Origin: Metarhizium brunneum
Lineage: Eukaryota > Ascomycota > Sordariomycetes > Hypocreales > Clavicipitaceae
Length of the DNA: 64,000 nt
Direction: 5' to 3'
NCBI RefSeq assembly: GCF_013426205.1
Contig: NC_089424.1
Location: forward strand, 2,666,001 to 2,730,000
Below, piece after piece: positions 1-10,289 of the stretch. Under the pieces are notes generated by a model. It did not search any database, had not been told where the DNA came from, and saw only the letters and a list, made by a program, of their open reading frames with translations. The position numbers and the translations under genes are program-made. The first letter of the stretch is position 1. Each line of letters starts with the position of its first letter.

Positions 1-226
1 TGACGAGGAGACGGCGGCCGTTTTCGACCGTGGGGACATAGTGCTTGGGCACGCTGGCCGTGAGCGTGAGGTTGGGGGGTTTGGGTCGGCGGTGTTTACT
101 GCTGGAGACGGCTAGTCCTTCGAGTTCCCAGTGCTGCGTGGTGTAGAGAAACGCGAGCATGCATATCGCCACGTTGGCAATGACCACAGCCAGCAAGACG
201 GCGCATTTGTGCCGGGGGACTATCAT
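1..226 (-). CDS. Membrane-anchored calcineurin-like metallophosphoesterase, N-terminal part only
   Basis: This is the 5' end of a gene that runs off the left edge. The ATG is at 226 and 75 codons are visible. The protein starts with a short basic tip (MIVPRHK), then one hydrophobic segment at about residues 8-28, then a basic linker, as in a type II membrane anchor. It ends in the window with VPKHYVPTVENGRRLLV. In fungal calcineurin-like phosphoesterases such a GRRL-(I/L)V strand leads directly into the first metal-binding motif (GDxHG), which would lie just outside the window. The anchor and ORF are seen directly; the family is inferred from one short stretch, so confidence is moderate. No upstream in-frame ATG is present. 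Confidence 0.5.
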   Translation of the reverse strand, partial: MIVPRHKCAVLLAVVIANVAICMLAFLYTTQHWELEGLAVSSSKHRRPKPPNLTLTASVPKHYVPTVENGRRLLV

Positions 227-1041
227 GGCTGCGGTGTTGTGCTGGGGGTAGACAGTCCGTTCCAAGTGTTTCAAATTGTCGGTCGAGATGGTAGCCAACG
301 CGGCGTCACAACATCAAGTTGGCCGCGCTTGTATCCACCGGCCGCGGAGGCTGGCTGGCATAAATGGTAGAGGATAGATGGGGGGTTAAACGTGGCAGGA
401 TTTTCCAACGAGGGTTATACTGCTCTTTTGTGAATAGGAAAGAAATATGTTTTGTGGGAGAATAGGCATCAAGAGTGAAAATCAGGCGCCGAGACAGATG
501 TCAGCTTGTTTCACAGCCTCCATCCATTCAAAGCCTACGGGGCAGCTCACCGAGTGCTGGTCACCCCACCCAGGCAAAGAGTCTAAGCCAATTGTAGCAG
601 TACATCAGTTGCTGCTGTGCTTCGGCAGTGCTGTCGCAAAAAAAGGGCAAGCTTGACTAATCTGCATAATAATACCAGCCCGACATTCCGGGTCGAAAGC
701 TTGTCTTGTGACGTTTAGCTTTTCATCATTTTCTCTGGGGAATCTGCAAATCGGTCATTCCGAATGGAGGCGGGCGGGTTGATGTGATTCGTCGAGCCCA
801 GGACCCTTTACCATCCATTTTCTGCGGCAATACTACCCTACTTTTTGATGTTGCGACAACAGATACAGAGTGCGACGCGCAGCCCGCATTGTTCTGAAAT
901 ATTCAGTCTTGAAAAGTATACATGCAAAAATAAGAGTTTAGAAATTAACGTTTTTGAATATCTGTTTACCACGGGGTAGTGGCTCGGGGGGAAAAGGTGC
1001 AAAAAAAACAACAACTCTCTGAAAGCATCGTGGAACGATTT
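227..1041. other. Intergenic, no gene seen
   Basis: This stretch holds the promoter side of the left-edge phosphoesterase and the 3' flank of tRNA-Ile. Only short ORFs without recognisable motifs are present. The part from about 835 to 1020 is AT-rich. Confidence 0.6.
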
Positions 1042-1125
1042 TGCTCCCGGCAGGGCTTGAACCTGCGGCCTCCGCATCACTAACGTTTATTAGTACGAAG
1101 CTCTAACCAACTGAGCTACGGAAGC
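1042..1125 (-). tRNA. tRNA-Ile (anticodon AAU) with a 10-nt intron
   Basis: The minus strand folds into a complete cloverleaf. The acceptor stem GCTTCCG/CGGGAGC has seven pairs including one T-G, and the discriminator is A at 1042. The D arm is GCTC/GAGC, and the T arm is GCAGG/CCTGC with loop TTCAAGC. The anticodon stem TCGTA/TGCGG encloses CTAATA, giving anticodon AAT at 1089-1091. A 10-nt intron at 1078-1087 lies one base 3' of the anticodon, the canonical place for eukaryotic tRNA introns. Removing it leaves 74 nt. The gene is expected to be transcribed by RNA polymerase III from internal A and B boxes. Confidence 0.93.
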
Positions 1126-1559
1126 TTTCCGAGATGAATTGTTGGCAATCCGAGAAGCACAATCCATTCAAGAAGGTTTTGCACAATGACTTGCATGAAA
1201 ATGAATTGATACCTGTGCTGTTGTGTGTATGTGTATGTATATTGCCGACTGAAAACGTGGAATCTGTTGTTGATGTATTGGCCGAGAAAATGTTTCAGAG
1301 ACTGGTGCAACTCCCGAGGTAGTTTGTTCATATGGCATTTCTTTTGAATTGCAACGGGCTGAGAATTGGCATATTATACATCCTAATATACATGTTCTTG
1401 TAATTCTTGTAATCCATCCAGTTTGTCCCAGGCAGAGCGTGTCCAAGTCTCTGCACAAAATACCATCTGTACCTCCTTCTAAAAGTGACAAAAAAACTTG
1501 CATAAACGCCCTAAACGCCATCCCCATGCAATGTAAATGCCCACGCTTCCGCTCCCCTC
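1126..1559. other. Intergenic, no gene seen
   Basis: This stretch lies between the 5' end of tRNA-Ile and the 3' end of PET191. It includes a TG/TA-rich patch near 1220-1245. It probably contains the PET191 3' UTR. Confidence 0.6.
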
Positions 1560-2029
1560 TCATTTATTCTGCTGCTGCTGGAGAAGCTGTGCCTGCTCTG
1601 CCCGGTACTTCTCGTTCTCAACGTCCCTCCAGTCCTGAGGGATGGGCTCATTGCCACTCGTCTCCTTGACGCCGCCCGCAAACGCCGGCTTGCCAGCGTA
1701 CAACTGGTACCCCTTGCCGGTCTCCGCGCCCTCCATGGTCTTGTACGTGACGGGCATGTTTCCGCGGAATCGCTTGCGCATGTCGACCATGCCGCGCTTG
1801 CAGTCGCCGTAGCCCTTTTTGAGCTGTTGGCATTTCGTGGGGAGTGTGCTGGCGAGCGGCTCGCGGAGACAGTCGGATGCCTTGTTGCGTTGGATCATGA
1901 CGCATTCTGATTCTTGGAGGCACTGCGCGAGCGCGTCGCCTGGAGGTTGTCGGTTAGTTTGCCCATTGGGACATGCGATGCAGACGCAGGGGTGTGTGGC
2001 TTACGCAGCTCTTGACATGAACTCGGCAT
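1560..2029 (-). CDS. PET191: Cytochrome c oxidase assembly factor Pet191 (COA5 family)
   Basis: Two exons, 2029-2005 and 1939-1560, encode 134 residues. The 65-nt intron has donor GTAAGC and acceptor CTCCAG. The first exon is only 25 nt and supplies MPSSCQEL plus one base. The N-terminal half carries the twin Cx9C architecture of the family: SCQELRDALAQCLQ, then SECVMIQRNKASDCL, then CQQLKKGYGDC. The segment KRGMVDMRKRFRGNMP is also family-typical. Pet191 acts in the mitochondrial intermembrane space in complex IV assembly. The Gln-rich C-terminal tail is longer than in yeast. The neighbouring sterol esterase is divergent. The start was chosen because it restores the conserved first CxxxL motif. 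Confidence 0.93.
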
Positions 2030-2837
2030 TTTGAATTTATTGTATGGGAGAATTACTGGATGGCAGTTGGGACGGAAGCTCTGGAGAGGATGGTTCGAAT
2101 TTGGGGATGCAAAGAAGCTGATTGGACTAGAGGGTGGCAGGGTCCTGACAAAATGATTACTGCAACAAGACTTTGGCGGTCTACCATTTATGCAGTCTGC
2201 ATCTGGTACTCTACCTCCATGATTTTGGCCACCTTGTTGCTCACTCACCACTTGCATTCCTCCAATATCGTTCGGCATAAGCAATGTGTTGCCATAGTTG
2301 CTTTGATTGATATTATAATCTGATAGCATAATGGCAGGGACCTTGTTGTTTATTTTTGTACTTGCCGCCCTAACCTTGGATGTTGCAGTTCAATATTCTT
2401 GATGATCGAGCCATTATGCTAATTTGAAGTCATGCACACACCCCTGTGCGCTCATCCAACACAACTACCAGACATATTGACAATTGACTGAAAAATTCAA
2501 GGAACCGCAGTGTAACCAACTACACCTACGGCAAGCACCCAATCAAGGCCCAATGAACTCGTCCTGGCCCGTCAAAGCACAGCATTCAGGGCCATCAAGG
2601 GGCATATAGGGTAGCCATTTGGTGGGGTTCTTTTGTTCCAGCTGGCCACTTGCAGATCGTTTCCGTCGCATGTGACATCACCATTGACTTTGCGCATCCA
2701 GGGCAATTTGCGGTCCACTTCCCCAGAATCTCTTTTGCTAACCTTGCCATGTCGGATCTCCTGAACCCTTCACGCGACATGGTAGCTGTGCCATTCCTTT
2801 GTGCTGCTTTCATACTCGGTAATTCTGTCTCTCAATA
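2030..2837. promoter_or_regulatory. Divergent promoter region, PET191 and sterol esterase
   Basis: About 800 bp lie between two divergent start codons. No coding region could be supported. A phrase at 2091-2101 resembles a tRNA B box but has no matching cloverleaf. Confidence 0.5.
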
Positions 2838-4746
2838 ATGCCTGTCCCATTTCTGGGGAGGTTGCATCCGTGAGTGACCCCCAACGGCCTTGCTCATCTC
2901 GACGGGATCCGACATCAAATGCGCTAACCCGTGTCTGCTTTAGCTACGAATATATTGCCCTCGTTGGATCGTTCGTTTTTGTAGGCCTCGAGGCCGTCAT
3001 TCGAGTGCTAACACTGGCCCTTCGTACATAAAGCCCGCCCTCCTGTAGTTGTGTTGCGACGCTTGCTGATGTGTCATAGCCTCCTTCGCGGTTTCGTTTT
3101 TCTACCTCGTTTCGCGACGTCTATTTAATAGATTTACGACCGAAGAACATAAAAAAGCAGAGAGAAAGAAGAAGAGTAGGTCTATACAAAAGACTCGTCT
3201 CGGTGACTCATGCTAAATCTTTCAGCGATATCCACGTCTGTCCGCGATGCCCCCGATTTTGTCGAACTTTGCCGTATCTGGGGATACGAGGCCGAAGAAC
3301 ATATAGTGCAAACGAAAGACGGCTACTTGCTGGGAATCCACAGATTACAGTGGCGTCGGGGAGAGGAGGGACTAAAGGTCAATTGCGGAGTTGGGAGCAC
3401 AAGGAAGCGAGTAATCTATCTACACCACGGGCTTCTCATGAACTCGGAAGTTTGGGTGTGCCTGACAGACGAGCGGAGGTGTCTACCTTTCGAGCTGGTC
3501 GAGCGTGGATTTGATGTTTGGGTAAGTCTTCTACATCTCAATGTTACCAGTGTCTACCGTCTAACAGAATTAGCTTGGAAACAACCGTGGAAACAAGTAT
3601 TCGAAGAAGTCAATCCATGCCTCACCGACGACGGTAAAATTCTGGGACTTTTCCATGGATGAGTTTGCATTTCACGACATCCCTGATACCATATCTTACA
3701 TCCTGGAAACCACGGAACAGAAGAGCCTCTCGTATATTGGTTTTTCGCAAGGCACTGCCCAGGCATTCGCCACTCTGGCCATTCACCCCTTGCTGAATCA
3801 CAAAGTCAACGTGTTTATTGCTCTGGCGCCTGCCATGGCACCCGCCGGCCTGTCCAATGGTATAGTAGATGCTTTAGTCAAGGCCTCGCCCTCGGTTCTC
3901 TACCTGATGTTTGGTAGACGGTCCATCTTGAGTTCTGCCACAATGTGGGAGACGTTGTTGTACCCACCCATATTCTGCCATCTCATTGACAGAGGGCTGG
4001 GGTTCCTGTTCAACTGGAAGACGAAGAACATCTCGGCCAGCCAGAAACTAGCGGCATACCCGCATCTCTACTCCTTCACCAGCACGAAGAGTGTGGTGCA
4101 TTGGTTTCAGGTAATCCGCAACAAATGTTTCCAGATGTACGACGACGACGTCCACCAGCCGATGAATGTTGCCACGTCGAGAAAGTATTCCAAGGTAGCC
4201 AAGTATCCGACTCGAAATATTCGCACGCCCGTTGTGCTGGTCTATGGAGGCAGTGATTCCCTCGTGGACATCAAAACCATGCTGCGAGAACTCCCTCCGC
4301 AGACCGTAGCCACCGAGATCCCACACTACGAACATCTAGACTTCTTGTGGGCCAGAGATGTCGATTCTCAGGTATTCCAGCACGTATTTGACGCTTTAGA
4401 CAGCTTTACAGACGCGGAACACAGGGCAGAGGAATACGATCGGTACTACACGGTGAGAAATGAAAGCTTGATGGGGTCGGCGTTTTCTTTCTTGCATCGG
4501 GGAAGTGAAAGCGAAGCATCGACAACGGCTGCCGGAAGCGAGGGGTCGAATGGACAGTCGCCTCAGCATGTCGCCCGAGAAGCCTCAGAACTGACAGAGA
4601 ATACGTCAAGAAACCGTATTATTGGCCGCGCTGATGGTGTTTGCGACATGACTGACAAGCTAAAGGGGGTAGGTGTCAGGAGAGGGGGGACCAAGAGCGC
4701 CGCCAATCCTTGGCAAGACATCGGACTGCTAGACAAGACAAAATGA
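2838..4746 (+). CDS. TGL1-type sterol esterase / acid lipase, membrane anchored
   Basis: Five exons (2838-2869, 2944-3023, 3080-3175, 3226-3521, 3574-4746) encode 558 residues. Introns are 50-74 nt and the phases all agree. The N-terminus MPVPFLGRLHP precedes a hydrophobic segment (YIALVGSFVFVGLEAVIRVL), so the enzyme is probably anchored to the lipid droplet or ER membrane, as Tgl1 and Yeh are in yeast. The alpha/beta-hydrolase fold shows YLHHGL (oxyanion region), the nucleophile motif GFSQG with Ser about 226, an Asp in GGSDSLVD (about 396) and His in HYEHLDF (about 422). The family hydrolyses sterol esters. The C-terminal 130 residues are low-complexity and Ser/Glu-rich. The third donor could instead be a later GT, but that would leave an intron of only 23 nt. 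Confidence 0.9.
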
Positions 4747-4932
4747 GCCGTATCCGATCAAGTACACGTGGGATCAAGAGAAGGACAGCGGAAGAAAGTA
4801 GATACACTCTGACGGTGTCTACATGCCCGTCAGCGACCATACATGTAAATAGCAAGAATGCCAAGTACATACATAGCATTGTTTGAAACTGGATTTGAAA
4901 ACGGCGTATGCCTACAACCGGTGATGTAGCTT

Positions 4933-4951
4933 ACGTCGTGCATGACGACGT
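4933..4951. repeat. Short inverted repeat (7-bp arms)
   Basis: Arms ACGTCGT and ACGACGT flank the 5-nt spacer GCATG. It lies about 190 bp after the esterase stop. It could be an RNA hairpin in a long 3' UTR or a protein-binding site; nothing distinguishes these. Confidence 0.5.
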
Positions 4952-5146
4952 GATTACTGTGGCTGTGCTCCACACCATTGATTACGAGGGTGGGAGATGA
5001 GAAAAAGAAACACGGCTAGACAGTCTTTCCAATAAAAAGATCCACTCTAATGGCAGCAATGCTTTTGATACTACATATTGGGCAACATCAGACCATTCTC
5101 GGTGAAGGCGTCTCGGTTGGGACCATGACTGAACGGGGAGGTGGGT

Positions 5147-5180
5147 CACCGGCCGGAGCTGGCAACTATCCCGGCCGGTG
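5147..5180. repeat. Perfect 10-bp inverted repeat, potential hairpin
   Basis: The left arm CACCGGCCGG (5147-5156) and right arm CCGGCCGGTG (5171-5180) are exact reverse complements separated by 14 nt. Ten G/C-rich pairs would make a stable hairpin in DNA or RNA. No gene overlaps it. Confidence 0.75.
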
Positions 5181-5366
5181 GTCGCCGTGATTTTTAAATG
5201 CGTGAGCTTAACCCGAACACCAAGGGAGACGGAGCGGTGTCGTAGGTGAAGGAATCGGCAGGCGTATACATGTCAAGCGAGCGTCGCAGAATGCCTCAGG
5301 TTTGTCACAAGTTGCCCCTTTATACCGAGCACAGCATACAGGCTTGCAGCTGGTCGACCATCTATC

Positions 5367-5388
5367 AACCCTAACCCTAACCCTAACC
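5367..5388. repeat. Interstitial telomere-type repeat (CCCTAA)n
   Basis: Twenty-two bases contain three tandem CCCTAA units with partial units at both ends, matching the TTAGGG telomere repeat used by filamentous ascomycetes. It sits in intergenic DNA, surrounded by ordinary sequence and far from any visible chromosome end. Confidence 0.85.
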
Positions 5389-5832
5389 ATTCTATAATAG
5401 TCATTTGTGTCTAGTCGTGGTACCAGTGGTAATTACTAAATTTGAGGAGCAGTGCTTCAAGTCTCCGGCCTACAGATGTAGGCCCTAGACAACGGCAATT
5501 CATCGATTTGGAAGCTTGGGACTCAGCCTCGACCGTAAGCGTCTACACTAACAACTCGCCGCATCAATCGATTAATGGGGATGTTATTGGACATGATGTA
5601 TAACCATATCGGCACATGGGGTCCGGCCTGTGTTTTGTATAAAAAAGCTTTATAAACGCCATTTCCAGATTGTAGATGTATGTAACCACTGGTAGAGTAT
5701 CCAAGTATTGCTATGTAGGCAAAACCATCCAAGCCCTCACTGCCTGTCAATTTGCGTTAGGGCACACAGTCACGTGTGAGGCACCATATCATTGTTGCTA
5801 CACCGGCACCTTCTAGCTAGCTCTTTCCCTCT

Positions 5833-5846
5833 TTGATCATGATCAA
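5833..5846. repeat. 14-bp perfect palindrome
   Basis: TTGATCATGATCAA equals its own reverse complement. Palindromes of this size often bind dimeric regulators, but no family is indicated. Confidence 0.45.
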
Positions 5847-6687
5847 GTTTTTCTCTTTTACTAACTCTCTTGCAATGCACACTTGCCAAGATGCATCACG
5901 AGCTCTTGTGCCTTTATCCCAGACGTCCTACGTGGTCCCTCACGATTTGTCTACTCTGTAACATGGGATTTTGTTAGACTCTAATCCTGTCCGAACCGCA
6001 ACCCCGTCCCACGATAGTCGACCCACGTGTATTTGAAACCAGGATTACGCTCCTCTTCAGCCGCAAGCACCGAGTGGGAACTCGGCGCCGCAGGTGTGTT
6101 CCTGGATTGGATGGGTATGACTCCCGGCTTGCGGCTTGGACCAGGCCCCCAACCTTGTTTAATGGGGGTGGCCTCGTCAACAACTCGCGACGCTCCCCGT
6201 GGCAGTCTTGCCGGGGCATTTGCGAGCCGTGGGATCGGGAGAGCCCATCGGCTGCCTGTCCGTCCAACGTGTTCGCCTTCAAGGCTGCTGCCTGACATGT
6301 TGTTGCCTGGGCCCGCTGGGCTCGCCAAAACCAGATGTTACCAGAACATTGAACATGTTCAACCCGGCACGCGGCGATCCACTCCCTACATCCCATCCTG
6401 CATCCGAGACACCCGGTGCGGTGAACACGAACGTCACAACCCGGCCTTGACTAAAACCCACAATTAGGATAGGGTTAGAGAAGTTTCAGTGGCCGGACTC
6501 GGCTGTCGTTGGCGATTGTTCCGTCCCCGAGCGCTTGTATCTCAACGCTGACGGGCATAGCCTCGCTTGTTGTCACAGTGGAGCCGCGTCGACACGTTTT
6601 TGGGACGCAACAACCTTGTAATGAACAAAAAAAGGTGTCTTATCGGATGTCGTCAGCCCTGGTGTATTTCATCTTTACGCTTGGCCC

Positions 6688-6697
6688 TATTTATAAG
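6688..6697 (+). promoter_or_regulatory. TATA-like box upstream of the RTA1-like gene
   Basis: TATTTATAAG lies 222 bp before the chosen ATG and is followed by a G-run. The spacing fits a fungal TATA element with a 5' UTR of about 150-190 nt. Confidence 0.4.
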
Positions 6698-6909
6698 GGG
6701 GTGGTGTTGTTCTCGCCCGACGTTCTTTGGAGCCCGTACCCGGTTCTGGTCGTAGATCGATCTATGTATTGGCACTCGGTACTGCTCAGCATTCTTTTTG
6801 TATTCTTCCCATTTTCCAAACTCGACCAGGGGAATTGAATTCTAGTGACCGCTTTGGAAACAAACACGTCTGGTGGTTCTCGGGCCCCTCGAGCAAAAGC
6901 AGCACCAAC

Positions 6910-7982
6910 ATGTCCAGCCGCAGCGCCCTCGAAAACGCCCAAATCTTCTGCCGGGACAATCCCAAGAGCCCGCTGTGCAATGACGTGCCCGGCTTCTACG
7001 AGTACCGGATCGATCTCGCGCCGAATGCCGCGTTCCTGGGCATATTCGGGGCGTCGCTGGTGGCCTACACGCTCATCCTGATAGTCACCCGGCGCGGCGT
7101 GGCCTTCAACGTGGCGCTGATTCTCGGCCTCATCTGCGAGGTGCTGGGGTATCTGGGCCGGATCCTCAGCTGGCACAATCCGTGGGACGAGAACGGCTTC
7201 ATGATTCAGATATGCTGCCTGACGATTGGGCCGGCCTTCATGGCGGCCGGCTGCTACCTGTGCCTGAGGAGGATCGTGAGCGCCTTTGGGCCGGAGAACT
7301 CGAGGCTGCCGCCCGAGTACTACACGCGCATTGTGAGTGCATGTCACGATGGGCCTCAATGTCCTTTCGCTCTGCTAACACGGGTCAACCCGCCCAGTTC
7401 ATCCCCTGCGACGTCGTCTCGCTCGTGCTGCAGGCCGTGGGCGGCGCCTTGGCCGCGACGGCCGCGCACAACCACGAGTCTGCCAGTCTCGGGTCCAACA
7501 TCATGATTGCCGGGCTGGCCTTCCAGGTGGCGACGATGCTGGGCTTCATCACGGCCGCGTCCGACTTTGCCCTCCGCACATACCGTCGCTACCGGGCGCA
7601 GGGCGCGTCGGCGCTGTCCCAGGACGCCGCGCTGGTGCGGATGCGGCGCACGCTACGGTTCAAGCTCTTTCTCGGCGCGCTGTCGCTTGCCTCGGTGCTG
7701 ATCCTGTGGCGGAGCGCCTTTCGCGTCGCCGAGCTGAGCGAGGGCTGGACGGGGCCCATCATGGCCGACCAGGGCATGTTTGTCGGCTTCGAGGGCGTCC
7801 TCATCGTCGTGGCCGTGCTGGCCTTGAACGTGTTCCACCCTGGCATCTGTGCCAAGGAGCTGTTTGCCGGCGGCGGCGGTCTGAAGGGATGCTGGTGCAT
7901 GCGTAGGAAGAAGGGCGCTGCGGCAAAGGACGCGAGGAGTCTGAGTGATGGGGAGTCCAAGCCTGCGTATGCCTCTGCGTAG
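6910..7982 (+). CDS. RTA1-like multi-pass membrane protein
   Basis: Two exons (6910-7332 and 7398-7982) separated by a 65-nt intron encode 335 residues. The protein has about seven hydrophobic segments and the family signature: LAPNAAFLGIFGASLVAYT, the GLICEVLGYLGRILS stretch, MIQICCLTIGPAFMAAGCYL and FIPCDVVSLVLQAVGGALA. RTA1/RTM1/RSB1 proteins sit in the plasma membrane or ER and are linked to resistance to aminocholesterol drugs and to export or flipping of sphingoid bases; the substrate here cannot be told. The C-terminus is cytosolic-looking, with a Gly-rich and then basic tail. The ATG at 6910 is the first in frame after a TATA-like box. Confidence 0.92.
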
Positions 7983-9080
7983 ATGGGAGCGTCCGATGTT
8001 GTCGGCTACGATGGATGCCTTGTGGAGGCGGGGTTTACTTTGTTTGTTTGTTTCTTTCGAATGGCAAGCATGGCGTTTTGATAGACTAGATACAAGTCGC
8101 ACATAGAGACTCGCACGTATAGACACGTAACCAACAATAATGTCGAGACGGAACTTTCTGCGTCAAAGTTCACGCTAGTACCGAGTATTCAACGCCCATA
8201 TCTGCATAGATCCCGAGGGTTACGTGGTGGCTTTGAGCCTTGGGGTCCTCAGGAGCCTACCAGGAGAGCTGAAAGCCATAGTAGCCAGTTTTGCACTTTA
8301 TTTACAGAACACGAGCCGCATGTAAGCCCTCGTGTTTATCGGCAAGTAGCCCGCCATGCAACGCCTCTTCAACCTGTGGTGGCGCACAATGGGCTTGCAG
8401 AACTCGGATAGCCGACTTGTCTTGCAATATCTAGACTGTCTCGCAGCGTCACAGGCGCAGTACTCACATTTTAGCCTGCATGTTAAGCCAACTCTGGTGA
8501 TGACTGGTAGAAATATTCCTCCCCCTAGACGTGGCCGGTATGCTGGCCGTCTGATACCGGGGGCTTGACTTACACGACTAACTGTTGCACCGTCGACAGA
8601 AATATCTACAGGATCCAGAAGAGCAAGCCATCATCCCCTCGCACAGGCGCCAAGTGCCAGATGTCTCGGTCTTGCAACAGACCGATTGTGGCGGAACTTT
8701 GCTCCCGCGGCTCTGTCAAGATATCAAATGTCTCATCACGAGAAACCCAACTAAATCCAGTTGCAACAACACGCAATTGGCCGTCGTCAATATCACGCCA
8801 CATACAACACGCACCAGTATTACGAGAAGCTGACGGGCTCATTGATTTCGCCATCATCCGCGAACATGTAGACGCACGAGGTCGTCTAGTCCCGACTCCT
8901 GTATGCAGACGCCAAGTATAAGTAAAACGCTCGGCGCCCGATGAAGCCGCGCATCTACAGGAACCAAACCGCGTCGTCCCTCAAGAATCCTTCTCTTGAA
9001 ACTTGTTGCCTTCTACATAAGGCTCTTTGTTAAACAAATCCACACTCGCTTATACCCCAACCACGTTCATGTTGCTCAAA
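7983..9080. other. Intergenic, possible degraded coding remnant
   Basis: No intact gene is seen. On the minus strand at 8606-8857 an 83-residue ORF contains the phrases MWRDIDDGQL and ATGFSWVSRDETFDIL. These faintly recall the C-terminal region of HET-domain proteins (WRD...PSWSWAS), but the match is weak and there is no HET core. Confidence 0.4.
8917..8927 (+). promoter_or_regulatory. TATA-like element before the repeat-containing GPI-type gene
   Basis: TATAAGTAAAA lies about 150-165 bp upstream of the two candidate start codons of the next gene. The placement is right, but the element is short and unverified. Confidence 0.3.
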
Positions 9081-9485
9081 ATGCGCGCCGCCAGCACCGC
9101 GCACGCCCTCCTGGCTGCTGCTGCCGCCATCACCGCCGCCCAGGCCGACACGGAGAGCATCCTGACGGGAGCCGTCCTCTCGACAGAGGCCATCCTGACC
9201 GGGGCCACGCTCTCCACCGAAACCGTCTTGACGGGCGTCACGCGCCAGACCTCCGAGGGCGTCCTGACGGGCGTCACGCGGGAAACCTCTGTCCCGACTT
9301 CCACCGGGAGCATCCTCACCGGCGTCACCCTCGAGACGTCCATGTCTGTTCCCGCCAACACCAGCGCCGCCGGGCCTACCGGCTCGCAGACGGGCGTGCC
9401 TGTCGCCGGCGCGGCCCTGGGCTCGCAAAACTCCCGGCTGGTTCTGGGCGCTGCTGTTCTCGTGGCTGCGCTGGCGGTCTCTTGA
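9081..9485 (+). CDS. Small secreted protein with LTG repeats, GPI-anchor-like
   Basis: A single exon encodes 134 residues from the ATG at 9081; an in-frame ATG at 9069 would add four. The start at 9081 has the better context (AAAATGCG) and yields a clean signal peptide with cleavage expected after ITAAQA. The mature part is built of about five imperfect units of 10-12 residues, of pattern (E/S)xxLTGxTxxT, rich in Thr and Ser and suited to O-glycosylation. The C-terminus ends in a hydrophobic tail (LVLGAAVLVAALAVS) after small residues, which fits a GPI-attachment signal. A cell-wall or surface protein is the natural inference. I do not recognise the family. It has no Cys and no dibasic Kex2 sites in the repeats. 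Confidence 0.72.
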   Translation: MRAASTAHALLAAAAAITAAQADTESILTGAVLSTEAILTGATLSTETVLTGVTRQTSEGVLTGVTRETSVPTSTGSILTGVTLETSMSVPANTSAAGPTGSQTGVPVAGAALGSQNSRLVLGAAVLVAALAVS

Positions 9486-10289
9486 TTTGATTCGGGGGCA
9501 TGGCCCTTCACGCCGACTTCATCGCCCGACTGGCGCTTTTTTGTATCGGATATCGCTGGACATTTTGGAATATACGAGTCGTATTTTTGCAATCTGCTGG
9601 TTTATGAGTTGAGACGTGAATATATAGGTCATTGCTTTACCTGTATGTAAACGGACCAAGAACGTCATGGCTAATGTTGCCGCAGACGGGCCAGCCGTGC
9701 CTCTATGGAGTGCATTCGATTCATCATGAAGCAAGGCCTATGTAGTCCCACGGAAAGTGACATGGTGAAACACTTGGAAATTAAAGTATATTCTTGTTTA
9801 CTGCCGACTCTCCCCGAAAGCCGCACAAATCTACGTATGCGGGAATCGGGGCCCAAATATAGCAAATACCAGCCGCCCAACAGGCGCGCAGTCAAACCAT
9901 CTCCCCCAAGTGCTTCGCCCAAACAGATTTCGCCAACATGAGACCCGTTTAAGCTTACTGGGAAAATACGCTGGTTCGACCATCTCTTTGTGTGAATGCA
10001 GACAATAGCAAAGGTATGAGAGGGTATCGCGAAACTATTACGTCCCAGCACAACGCCAAGTAGTATGCATCATGCAAGGTTTTCGTCAAATAAAGCATCA
10101 TGGTGGCTTCATCATCATAGGCCACAGTAAATGTTAATGCGCTCGTTTGCGCCGGCCAAATGCCCGCTGGAAGGATGATGGTTGGGGTGCGAACATGGGC
10201 AAATGCCCGGGTATGCTTACAGGATGTAACAGGGGGAGGCTATACAAATATGGCATGCGCCATCGTATCAATGGTTCGATCCGGCTTGG
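9486..10289. other. Intergenic between convergent 3' ends
   Basis: The GPI-type gene and the Red1-like gene converge here. Only 3' UTR-like sequence and short ORFs are seen. Confidence 0.55.

Larger units (their letters stand above)
4747..6909. other. Long intergenic stretch, no gene supported
   Basis: About 2.2 kb separates the sterol esterase from the RTA1-like gene. It holds inverted repeats, a telomere-type repeat and a TATA-like box (listed separately). A GC-rich patch at 5975-6450 is open on both strands, but the translations show no domain or consistent splice pattern. An AATAAA at about 5032 could belong to the esterase 3' UTR. Confidence 0.5.

Noticed and set aside
2084..2110. tRNA B-box-like phrase GGTTCGAATT
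   Set aside because: No A box at the right distance and no cloverleaf; the last bases depart from the consensus.
3203..3225. A 23-nt intron in the sterol esterase (donor at 3203)
   Set aside because: Too short to splice; a donor at 3176 gives 50 nt, keeps the frame and fits the family sequence better.
5974..6467. Overlapping open frames on both strands
   Set aside because: All frames are open because of local GC richness; none has a recognisable protein signature.
6691..7359. 222-codon minus-strand frame opposite the RTA1-like gene
   Set aside because: Antisense shadow; the plus strand has family motifs and a clear intron.
9081..9485. Repeat protein read as a RiPP precursor processed by Kex2
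   Set aside because: The repeats have no KR or RR sites, no tailoring genes are adjacent, and the C-terminus looks like a GPI signal.
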